Source of the DNA: Clostridiaceae bacterium
Lineage (GTDB): Bacteria > Bacillota > Clostridia > Oscillospirales > QAMX01
Length of the DNA stretch: 22,375 nt
Direction: 5' to 3'
Assembly (NCBI GenBank): GCA_016297585.1
Contig: JAEDGJ010000023.1
Location: 1 to 22,375 of the forward strand
The position numbers and the translations under genes are program-made. Shown in pieces: positions 14,901-20,887 of this stretch (positions are counted from its first letter, which is position 1; every line of letters begins with the position of its first letter). Under the pieces are notes generated by a model that was not told the origin of the DNA, searched no databases, and saw only the letters and a list, made by a program, of their open reading frames with translations.

Positions 14901-16500
14901 TCCCCCGCCCCACCACGACATCTATTCGATCGAGGACCTCGCGGAGCTGATCTATGACCTGAAAAACGCGAATTCCGACGCGCGCATCACGGTCAAGCTC
15001 GTCTCGGAGGCCGGCGTCGGCACGATCGCGGCGGGCGTCGCCAAGGCGGGCGCGGAGGTCATCCTGATCTCCGGCGATACCGGCGGCACGGGCGCCGCGC
15101 CGCAGAGCTCCATCCACAACGCGGGGCTTCCGTGGGAGCTGGGCGTCTCCGAAACGCACCGCACGCTCGTCGAAAACGGCCTGCGCTCCCGCGTGCGCAT
15201 CGAAACGGACGGCAAGCTGATGACCGGACGCGACGTCGCCATCGCGGCGATGCTCGGCGCGGAGGAATTCGGGTTCGCGACGGCGCCGCTCGTCACGATG
15301 GGCTGCATGATGATGCGCGTCTGCAATCTCGACACCTGCCCGTTCGGCATCGCGACGCAGAACGAGGAGCTGCGCCGCCGCTTCCGCGGAAAGCCGGAGT
15401 ATGTGATGAATTTCATGCTCTACATCGCGGAAGAGGTGCGGGAGATCCTCGCAAAATTTGGTTTCCGCACGCTCGACGAGCTGGTCGGACGCACCGATCT
15501 GCTCCGTCCGCGCAAAAAGCGCATCACGCACCGCGCGGAGACCGTCGACCTCGGCTGCATCGTCGACGCAAGCTGCGCCGCCGCGCCGAAGACGCGCTTT
15601 GACCCGGCCGACCGCTACGATTTCCACCTCGAGCGCACGCTCGACGAGCGCGTGCTGCTGCCGAAATTCGCTTCCTCGCTGAAGTCCGGCAGAGCGCATA
15701 CGGAATCGGTCGCCGTCACGAGCACCGACCGCGCGTTCGGCACCATCCTCGGCTCCGCCGTGACGCGCCGCTTCGGCAGCACGCTCGACGCGGACACGTT
15801 CACCGTCCGCTGCACCGGCGGCGGCGGCCAGTCCTTCGGCGCGTTCATCCCGAAGGGCGTGACGCTCCTGCTGGAGGGCGACGCCAACGACGGCTTCGGC
15901 AAGGGGCTTTCCGGCGGTAAGCTCGTGCTGTATCCGCCGGAAAAGAGCACCTTTACCGCCTCGGAGAACACGATCGTCGGCAACGTCGCGCTGTACGGCG
16001 CGACCTCGGGTGAGGTGTACATCGCGGGACTTGCCGGAGAGCGGTTCTGCGTGCGCAACTCCGGCGCGGAGGCCGTTGTCGAGGGCTGCGGCGACCACGG
16101 CTGCGAGTACATGACCGGCGGCGTCGCGCTGATCCTCGGACGCACCGGCAAAAACTTTGCGGCAGGCATGAGCGGCGGCGTCGCCTATGTGCTCGACTCC
16201 GACCACACGCTGTACCGCAGGCTCAACCGCGAGCTCGTCGAGATGGACGAGGTGCACGAAAAGCAGGACGTGCTGCGGATAAAGTCCATGCTGTCGCGCC
16301 ATGTCGAGGCGACCGGCTCCGTCAAGGGACGGGAGATCCTCGACCACTTCGCCGAGTATCTGCCGCAGTTCAAGCGCATCATCCCCACCGTGTACCGCCA
16401 GGTGCTGGCGCAGCTTGCCGAATGCGAGGAAGCGGGGCTTTCTCCCGAAGCGGCGGCGCTCGAGGCGTTCCATGCGGTCACCGCACACAAGGAGGGTTAA
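11950..16500 (+). CDS. gltB: Glutamate synthase (NADPH) large subunit
   Basis: A 1516-residue GOGAT large subunit, normal length. It hydrolyses glutamine and uses the ammonia to aminate 2-oxoglutarate, giving glutamate. Order: class II amidotransferase domain starting at Cys23 (DACGIGAVV), freed as N-terminal nucleophile by propeptide removal in this family; central domain; FMN/2-oxoglutarate domain (GGKSNSGEGGEDP, then KPGEGGHLPG, then SGDTGGTGAAPQ, about 890-1070); 3Fe-4S ligands Cys1119, Cys1125, Cys1130 (C-x5-C-x4-C); C-terminal GXGXG domain (about 1230-1480). The longest start is ATG 11950, with GGGGGA upstream; GGGAG at 11956-11960 would instead serve GTG 11968 (7 nt). The leader carries paired hexaloop hairpins and a terminator, implying antitermination control. 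gltD begins 2 bp after the stop. Confidence 0.98.
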   Translation: MVGSVFVTMTNSENLAMRERDACGIGAVVSIDGVPERSVVDAALKIVEKLEHRAGKDAAGETGDGVGILMQIPHKFFSKAASSLGMTLEGARDYGVGMFYLPVNPLRRKEARTMFELIARKAGVTVLGWRDVPVAADILGARARDCMPHIAQCFLARPSSCEKGLAFDRILYCIRREFEQSAEGTYIVSLSSRTIVYKGMFLVGQLRRFYPDLQDPDCESALAIVHSRFSTNTNPSWERAHPYRFLAHNGEINTIRGNIDRMLAREETMRTEVFGDDADRVLPVVNTAGSDSAMLDNTLEFLVMSGMEPGLAMTILSPEPWKNDPAMDGELRDFYHYWATMMEPWDGPAAVLFSDGDTVGAMLDRNGLRPLRYYVTRSRTLILASEVGVLDIPPEEIVEKNRLRPGKLLLCDTVRHRVISDEEAKSSYAARRPYGEWLSRYLEKLDDLPIPNKKLETHTPERRARLYRAFGYTYEDIHGTILPMARDGREPIASMGCDIPLAVLSEKHQPLFRYFKQLFAQVTNPPIDSLREEIVTDTTVYAGSDGNLLDERPENCRVLEIENPILTGVELAKIRALDRPGLKSETVSLLYYVNTPLEKAVERLFVDCDRAYRRGANILILSDRGVDENRVAIPSLLAVSAMEQYLVRTKKRTAVSIILESAEPREVHHFAALLGYGARAIHPYLAHECISALIDERSLDKDYHTAIHDYNEAILHGVVKIAAKMGVSTLQSYQSAQIFEAIGIRRDVIDRYFTNTVSRVGGIGLEEIAEGVSYRHSHAFDPLGLGVDPTPDSVGFHKLRRGDDTEDHMYNPETIIALQQATQNGDYRRFKEYSAMVDDEDMPHTLRGLLEFAFDAREPIDISEVEPASEIVRRFKTGAMSYGSISQEAHECLATAMNRLGGKSNSGEGGEDPARLGTERGSAIKQVASGRFGVTSAYLASAKEIQIKMAQGAKPGEGGHLPGAKVYPWIARTRGSSPGVALISPPPHHDIYSIEDLAELIYDLKNANSDARITVKLVSEAGVGTIAAGVAKAGAEVILISGDTGGTGAAPQSSIHNAGLPWELGVSETHRTLVENGLRSRVRIETDGKLMTGRDVAIAAMLGAEEFGFATAPLVTMGCMMMRVCNLDTCPFGIATQNEELRRRFRGKPEYVMNFMLYIAEEVREILAKFGFRTLDELVGRTDLLRPRKKRITHRAETVDLGCIVDASCAAAPKTRFDPADRYDFHLERTLDERVLLPKFASSLKSGRAHTESVAVTSTDRAFGTILGSAVTRRFGSTLDADTFTVRCTGGGGQSFGAFIPKGVTLLLEGDANDGFGKGLSGGKLVLYPPEKSTFTASENTIVGNVALYGATSGEVYIAGLAGERFCVRNSGAEAVVEGCGDHGCEYMTGGVALILGRTGKNFAAGMSGGVAYVLDSDHTLYRRLNRELVEMDEVHEKQDVLRIKSMLSRHVEATGSVKGREILDHFAEYLPQFKRIIPTVYRQVLAQLAECEEAGLSPEAAALEAFHAVTAHKEG
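11956..11960 (+). promoter_or_regulatory. Possible ribosome binding site for an internal gltB start
   Basis: GGGAG at 11956-11960 lies 7 nt before an in-frame GTG at 11968 and 13 nt before ATG 11974. If used, the propeptide before the catalytic Cys would be 16 residues instead of 22. The ATG at 11950 has only GGGGGA about 9 nt upstream. Confidence 0.4.
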
Positions 16501-16502
16501 AA

Positions 16503-17984
16503 ATGGGCAAGCCTACCGGTTTTCTGGAATATTCCCGCTGTGAAAACGCGACCGTCGCGCCGCTCGAGCGGATCCGGGACTTTTCGGAGTTCCATCCCCC
16601 GCTCGACGAGCCCGCGCGGCGCGAACAGGCGGCCCGCTGCATGAACTGCGGCGTGCCGTTCTGCCAGTCCGCCATCCGTCTTTCCGGGATGGTCACGGGC
16701 TGCCCGCTGCACAACCTCATCCCCGAATGGAACGACGAGATCTACCGCGGCAACTTCGCGGAGGCCGCCGCGCGGCTGATGAAGACGGCGAGCTTCCCCG
16801 AGTTTACCGGCCGCGTCTGTCCCGCGCTCTGCGAGAAGGCCTGCATCAACGGCCGCGACGGCGACCCGGTCACGATCCGCGAAAACGAGCTTTACACCAT
16901 CGAGCGCGCGTTCGCGGAGGGCATCCTGAAGCCGCGCATCCCCGCCGCCCGCTCGGATTACCGCATCGCCGTCGTCGGCAGCGGCCCTGCGGGACTGGCG
17001 GCCGCCGACGTGCTGAACCGCCGCGGGCACAACGTCACCGTGTACGAGCGCGAGGACCGTCCGGGCGGGCTGCTGATGTACGGCATCCCCAACATGAAGC
17101 TCGATAAGTCCGTCGTCGAGCGCCGCATCCGGCTGATGGAGGCGGAGGGCGTCGTGTTCCGCACGAACGCGGACGTCGGACGCAATGTCGATGCGGCGGA
17201 GCTGGTCGAAAGCCACGACGCGGTCATCCTCTGCTGCGGCGCAAAGCAGCCCCGGCCGCTCGCCGTCGACACAAAGGACGTGCGGGGCGTCCATTACGCG
17301 GTGGATTTCCTGACGGCCGCGACCCGCAGCCTTTCCGGCACGACGCTTTCCGAAAACGTGCCGCTGTCCGCGAAGGGGCTTGACGTCGTCATCGTCGGCG
17401 GCGGCGACACCGGCAACGACTGCGTCGGCACCTGCATCCGCATGGGCTGCCGTTCCGTGACGCAGCTCGAGATGATGCCGTGCCCGCCCCAGACGCGCGC
17501 GGAGTCGAACCCGTGGCCGGAGTGGCCGCGCGTGCTGAAGACCGACTACGGCCAGCAGGAGGCGATCGCGCTGTTCGGACATGACCCGCGCATCTACGAG
17601 ACGACCGTCGCCGCGCTGGAGACCGACGCGGAGGGACGGCTCCAGGCCGTCAAGACCGTGCGCGTCGGCTTCGAGACCGTCGACGGCAAGCGCCGCATGG
17701 TGACGCGGGAGGGTACGGAGGAGACGATTCCCGCGCAGCTTCTGCTGATCGCGGCGGGCTTTACGGGCTGCGAGAGCTATGTCCCGGACGCGTTCGGCGT
17801 GCAGAGAACGCCGCGCGGCTGTGTCGACGCGGGAGAGCGCGATTACCGCACCGCCGTGCCGAAGGTCTTTTCCGCGGGCGATATGCGCCGCGGGCAGTCG
17901 CTCGTCGTCTGGGCGATCGCGGAGGGACGCGCCTGCGCGAAGGCCGTCGAGGAGTTCCTGACCGGTTCGGACGGCATCGACTGA
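16503..17984 (+). CDS. gltD: Glutamate synthase (NADPH) small subunit
   Basis: 493 residues, normal for GltD, the electron-input subunit that passes electrons from NADPH via FAD and two 4Fe-4S clusters to the FMN of GltB. N-terminal cluster cysteines are Cys46, Cys49, Cys54 and Cys67 (CMNCGVPFC, then GCPLHN) and Cys106, Cys110, Cys114 (CPALCEKAC). FAD site: VVGSGPAGLAAADVLNRRGHNVTVYERE (about 159-186); NADPH site: IVGGGDTGNDCVGTCIRMG (about 297-315). The frame is open upstream to 16422 inside gltB, but AGGAGG sits about 6 nt before the ATG at 16503, 2 bp after the gltB stop, so this start is clear and the two subunits are co-translated. A long hairpin terminator follows. Confidence 0.98.
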   Translation: MGKPTGFLEYSRCENATVAPLERIRDFSEFHPPLDEPARREQAARCMNCGVPFCQSAIRLSGMVTGCPLHNLIPEWNDEIYRGNFAEAAARLMKTASFPEFTGRVCPALCEKACINGRDGDPVTIRENELYTIERAFAEGILKPRIPAARSDYRIAVVGSGPAGLAAADVLNRRGHNVTVYEREDRPGGLLMYGIPNMKLDKSVVERRIRLMEAEGVVFRTNADVGRNVDAAELVESHDAVILCCGAKQPRPLAVDTKDVRGVHYAVDFLTAATRSLSGTTLSENVPLSAKGLDVVIVGGGDTGNDCVGTCIRMGCRSVTQLEMMPCPPQTRAESNPWPEWPRVLKTDYGQQEAIALFGHDPRIYETTVAALETDAEGRLQAVKTVRVGFETVDGKRRMVTREGTEETIPAQLLLIAAGFTGCESYVPDAFGVQRTPRGCVDAGERDYRTAVPKVFSAGDMRRGQSLVVWAIAEGRACAKAVEEFLTGSDGID

Positions 17985-17992
17985 CGGAATCG

Positions 17993-18034
17993 AAAAAAAG
18001 CGCTCCTTTTTCTCTAAAAAAAAGGGGCGCTTTT
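17993..18034. terminator. Bidirectional terminator after gltD and the convergent hypothetical gene
   Basis: Arms 17996-18011 and 18019-18034 pair over 16 bp with one G-T (core GCGCTCC / GGGGCGC with A/T flanks) and a 7-nt loop. The plus-strand tail is TTTT (18031-18034); the minus-strand tail is seven T (17999-17993), so it works better for the minus-strand gene. Confidence 0.88.
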
Positions 18035-18042
18035 GACTGTGC

Positions 18043-19581
18043 TCAGGCGGTGAAAAACGGCATCAGATCGATCGTGACGTCCTCTCCCGGGGGTTCACAG
18101 AAGACGATCCGCCATTCCGTGTGCTCCGGCGGCGCAAAATGCAGCGAGCCCGCGGCGGTCAGGCACGAATCCCCCGCACTGCCGCCGAAAACCAGAGCGG
18201 TCGGGCCGTCCGCGCCGCCGATGACGGCGAATGCCGCGCCGGGGGCGGCGTCCGGTGCAAAAGGGGCGTTGCCGGCCGGCATCCGGTCGCTTTCCGCGCA
18301 ATCGAGGAGTTGTATGCGCGACGCCGGAAGCGCCGGGGAGAGCGTATACGCCAGGACCCGGCAAAAGCCCGTGCGGCGGGAGGAGCTGGACGCGGGGATT
18401 GGGATCTCCTGCAGGGTATAGCGCTGCACCGTCAGCGTATGGCGGACGCCGGTCAGAGGGTGCGTAAAGCCGACGCTGTCCCCCGGCGTGGAAACGCGGA
18501 AATGCGGTCCCGGGAGACAGACGGGCGTGCCGGACAGCGTAAGGGTCATGCTGCGGATCGCCGGACGGCGCGCACCGGGCCACGAGAAACAGGCTCTGCC
18601 GATGCTCCAGCCGCACGACGGGTCGAGTCCGTAGTGGTCGAGTACGGCGCGGGCGCCGGGATCGTTTTGCACGCCGTCCGGCAGGCAGGGGTTCCAGACG
18701 GTGCCGAAGCTCACGGTGTGCGAAAGCGAGCTGCCGCTGTGCGAAAGCGAGCGACCGTTCAGGAGGACCCGGAGCCGGAAATCCGGGTTTAATGGGTTCT
18801 CCGCCTCGAGCCGCAGCCGCTGTTCGGCGTCGGCCGGTGCCGCCTCATCGCCGTCGGGGAACCAACGCGCCATAAACGCGCGGATCTCGTCAGGCTCCGT
18901 CTGCCGGCAGAGATCGACGACGAGACCGCGGGCGCAGGCGGTGACGGCGGGGATGAGAAAGCGCTCGACGCCGCGGGAAAACGTCTTTCCGACGGGGATC
19001 TCCCGTCCGGCGCGTCCTTCGCCACCAAGACCTGTGAAGTTGCCGCCGAACCGGACCTTCCACTCGGGGATCCACGGCTCCGGGCGCAGGTCGTTGTCGT
19101 AAAAATCCTCGGTAAAGCGGAGCTTTGCGCAGTCAAAAGACGCCTGCAGCGTCCGCACATAGGAAAACGCATCCTCCATCGGCAAAAGCCCCAGCCTGCA
19201 TCGGAGGGCGTCCAGCACCGTGCGCTGTTCTTCCGAGGGCGTCTGACTGCGCACGAGGGCGTCAAACTCCTCTCTCGACAGCGCGTGGAGCGGTTCGAGC
19301 AGCGCTGCGTCGCCGCAGGCGAGGAGGAGCCGCAGAAAATCCGTGAAATTTTCCGCGATCGGATGCACATACTCCCCTGCCCCGTTCATCGGGCTGACGG
19401 CAAAGACCGTCTCCCCGAAGCCGCGGACAAAACAGAAGTGGATGCCGTCCGACCCGGTCTGCCCGATGATCTCCGCGCCGCGCGGCGTGCAGAAGTACGG
19501 GCAGGCGTCCGGGTCGTACCCCGCGCCCAGCGCGTCGAGCGGAATGTTCTGCTTCCGGAATTGCTGAAAAACCTTTTTCAT
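18043..19581 (-). CDS. Unrecognised protein with a C-terminal IGGADGPT motif
   Basis: 512 residues, not assigned to a family. No signal peptide or clear membrane helix. The N-terminal part (about 1-115) has GSDGIHFCFV, FAVSPMN and YVHPIAENFTDFLRLLLACGDAALLEPLHALSREEF, the sort of strand-helix pattern seen in SMI1/KNR4-like (SUKH) proteins, a weak resemblance. The middle (about 150-440) contains many W, P and G and a small internal repeat, SLSHSGSSLSHT. Residues 454-467 (IGGADGPTALVFGG) match a motif best known from a membrane segment of sodium-pumping decarboxylase beta subunits, yet here the surroundings are not hydrophobic enough for a membrane helix bundle. AAAGGAG precedes the ATG by 5 nt. 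It has its own extended -10 promoter and shares a divergent region with the dehydrogenase gene. Confidence 0.7.
   Translation of the reverse strand: MKKVFQQFRKQNIPLDALGAGYDPDACPYFCTPRGAEIIGQTGSDGIHFCFVRGFGETVFAVSPMNGAGEYVHPIAENFTDFLRLLLACGDAALLEPLHALSREEFDALVRSQTPSEEQRTVLDALRCRLGLLPMEDAFSYVRTLQASFDCAKLRFTEDFYDNDLRPEPWIPEWKVRFGGNFTGLGGEGRAGREIPVGKTFSRGVERFLIPAVTACARGLVVDLCRQTEPDEIRAFMARWFPDGDEAAPADAEQRLRLEAENPLNPDFRLRVLLNGRSLSHSGSSLSHTVSFGTVWNPCLPDGVQNDPGARAVLDHYGLDPSCGWSIGRACFSWPGARRPAIRSMTLTLSGTPVCLPGPHFRVSTPGDSVGFTHPLTGVRHTLTVQRYTLQEIPIPASSSSRRTGFCRVLAYTLSPALPASRIQLLDCAESDRMPAGNAPFAPDAAPGAAFAVIGGADGPTALVFGGSAGDSCLTAAGSLHFAPPEHTEWRIVFCEPPGEDVTIDLMPFFTA
18717..18752. repeat. Short tandem repeat inside the hypothetical gene
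   Basis: TGTGCGAAAGCGAGC occurs at 18717-18731 and again at 18738-18752, a 21-bp period. It encodes the doubled SLSHS/SLSHT in the protein and stays in frame, so it looks like a local 7-codon duplication. Confidence 0.75.
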
Positions 19582-19627
19582 GGCGGCTCCTTTGCGGCAC
19601 GGCGTTTTGAAACGAAATCAGGATTGT

Positions 19628-19656
19628 ATTATACCACATCGCGCCGCCTCTGACAA
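19628..19656 (-). promoter_or_regulatory. Promoter of the IGGADGPT-motif gene (extended -10)
   Basis: On the minus strand TTGTCA (19656-19651), 17-bp spacer, TATAAT (19633-19628) with TGG just before the -10. Only one base differs from consensus. Confidence 0.8.
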
Positions 19657-19682
19657 GCCGCTTTACTTTTCGCGGGGCTTGT
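19653..19682. promoter_or_regulatory. Inverted repeat between divergent promoters, candidate operator
   Basis: ACAAGCC (19653-19659) and GGCTTGT (19676-19682) are perfect reverse complements 16 bp apart. The left arm overlaps the -35 of the minus-strand promoter, the right arm touches the extended -10 of the plus-strand promoter, and the centre lies between the two -35 boxes. One dimeric regulator could control both genes. No matching regulator is identified. Confidence 0.35.
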
Positions 19683-19690
19683 GCTACAAT
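19662..19690 (+). promoter_or_regulatory. Promoter of the D-malate/tartrate dehydrogenase gene
   Basis: TTTACT (19662-19667), 17-bp spacer, TACAAT (19685-19690) with TGC extended -10 (19682-19684). The -35 is four of six; the extended -10 compensates. Confidence 0.65.
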
Positions 19691-19734
19691 ACAGACAGGA
19701 TTCAACGACTTTTTAGAAACGGGAGGGCTTTTTT

Positions 19735-20793
19735 ATGCTCCGCAAAAAAATCGCCGTCATCGCGGGCGACGGCATCGGCCCGGAGGTCATCGCCCAGGGG
19801 CTGCGGCTGCTGCGCGCGGTGCCGTCGCTCGAGCTCTGCGCGGACGAGTTCCCGTGGGGCTGCGAGTACTATCTCCGCACGGGAAAGATGATGCCCGACG
19901 ACGGCATTGCGACGCTTTCGGGCTACGACGCGATCTTTCTCGGCGCGGTGGGTGCGCCGGGCGTGCCGGATCACATCTCGCTTTGGGATCTGCTCCTGAA
20001 GATCCGCAAGAGCTTTGACCAGTACATCAACCTGCGTCCCGTCAGGCTGCTGCGCGGCGCGCCCTGTCCGCTGAAAAACGCGCGGCGGGAGGACATCGAC
20101 ATGCTCTTCATCCGCGAAAACAGCGAGGGCGAGTATGCCGGCGCGGGCGAGCATCTCTTCCCCGGCCGTCCGGACGAGGTCGTGCTGCAGACGGGCGTGT
20201 TCTCCCGCTTCGGCACCGAGCGCGTCATCCGCTACGCCTTTGAAACGGCGCGGCGGCTGGGAAAATCCCTGACCTCCATCTCGAAGGGCAACGCGCTGAA
20301 CTATTCGATGGTGTTCTGGGACGAGGTGTTCCGCGAGATCGCGCGCGAGTACCCGGATGTCGAGACGCATTCGCTGCTCGTCGACGCGGCGTCGATGCTG
20401 ATGGTGCTGCATCCGGAGCGCTTCGGCGTCGTCGTCTGCTCGAACCTGTTCGGAGACATCCTGACGGACCTCGGCGCGGCGATCTCCGGCGGTATGGGAC
20501 TTGCCGCCGGCGCAAACCTCAATCCCGAGGGACGCTTCCCCTCCATGTTCGAGCCGATCCACGGCTCGGCGCCCGACATCGCGGGACGCGGCATCGCGAA
20601 TCCCCTTGCCACCTTCTGGTCGGTCTCGCAGATGCTCGATTCGTTCGGTCTCTTCGACGACGCGGCGAAGGTGCTTGCCGCCATCGAGGACGTCCTGACG
20701 GACGGACGCGTGCGCACCCCCGATCTCGGCGGCACCGGCAGCACCGCGGAGGTGGGCGACGCCGTCCTGCGGGCGTATACCGCGCGGCTGTAA
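19735..20793 (+). CDS. dmlA: D-malate / tartrate dehydrogenase-type decarboxylating dehydrogenase
   Basis: 352 residues of the isocitrate/isopropylmalate dehydrogenase superfamily. IAVIAGDGIGPEV (6-18) opens the fold; Lys184 (SISKGN), Asp217 (LVDAAS), Asp241 and Asp245 (FGDILTD) are the catalytic and Mg/Mn-binding residues; GSAPDIAGRGIANP (277-290) binds NAD. The FPWGCEYYLRTGKMMPDDG block (39-57) and AVGAPGVPDHISLWDLLLKIR (71-91) are typical of the TtuC/DmlA group rather than LeuB, which has a different loop there. The predicted reaction is NAD-dependent oxidative decarboxylation of D-malate to pyruvate, possibly also of tartrate. GGGAGGG precedes the ATG by 7 nt. No leuC/leuD are nearby, which supports the catabolic reading, and a good terminator follows. 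Homoisocitrate- or isopropylmalate-type activity cannot be ruled out. Confidence 0.87.
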   Translation: MLRKKIAVIAGDGIGPEVIAQGLRLLRAVPSLELCADEFPWGCEYYLRTGKMMPDDGIATLSGYDAIFLGAVGAPGVPDHISLWDLLLKIRKSFDQYINLRPVRLLRGAPCPLKNARREDIDMLFIRENSEGEYAGAGEHLFPGRPDEVVLQTGVFSRFGTERVIRYAFETARRLGKSLTSISKGNALNYSMVFWDEVFREIAREYPDVETHSLLVDAASMLMVLHPERFGVVVCSNLFGDILTDLGAAISGGMGLAAGANLNPEGRFPSMFEPIHGSAPDIAGRGIANPLATFWSVSQMLDSFGLFDDAAKVLAAIEDVLTDGRVRTPDLGGTGSTAEVGDAVLRAYTARL

Positions 20794-20801
20794 GAAAAAT
20801 C

Positions 20802-20843
20802 AAACCGGGCTTTTCGGCATCCGATGCGAAAAGTCCGGTTTTT
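20802..20843. terminator. Intrinsic terminator after the dehydrogenase gene
   Basis: Arms 20802-20816 and 20827-20841 pair over 15 bp with one G-T (core AAACCGGGCTTTTCG), followed on the plus strand by TTTTTC and more T-rich sequence. A-rich sequence at 20794-20799 gives a fair tail on the minus strand too, so it may also serve the convergent AraC gene. Confidence 0.88.
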
Positions 20844-20887
20844 CTTTTGTTTTTTTGAAAAAATGCTTCTGCGCGTCTTGCGGGAGG

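Noticed and set aside
19735..20793. 3-isopropylmalate dehydrogenase (LeuB)
   Set aside because: The FPWGCEYY and VPDHISLWDLLLKIR segments are those of the TtuC/DmlA group, and no leucine genes are nearby.
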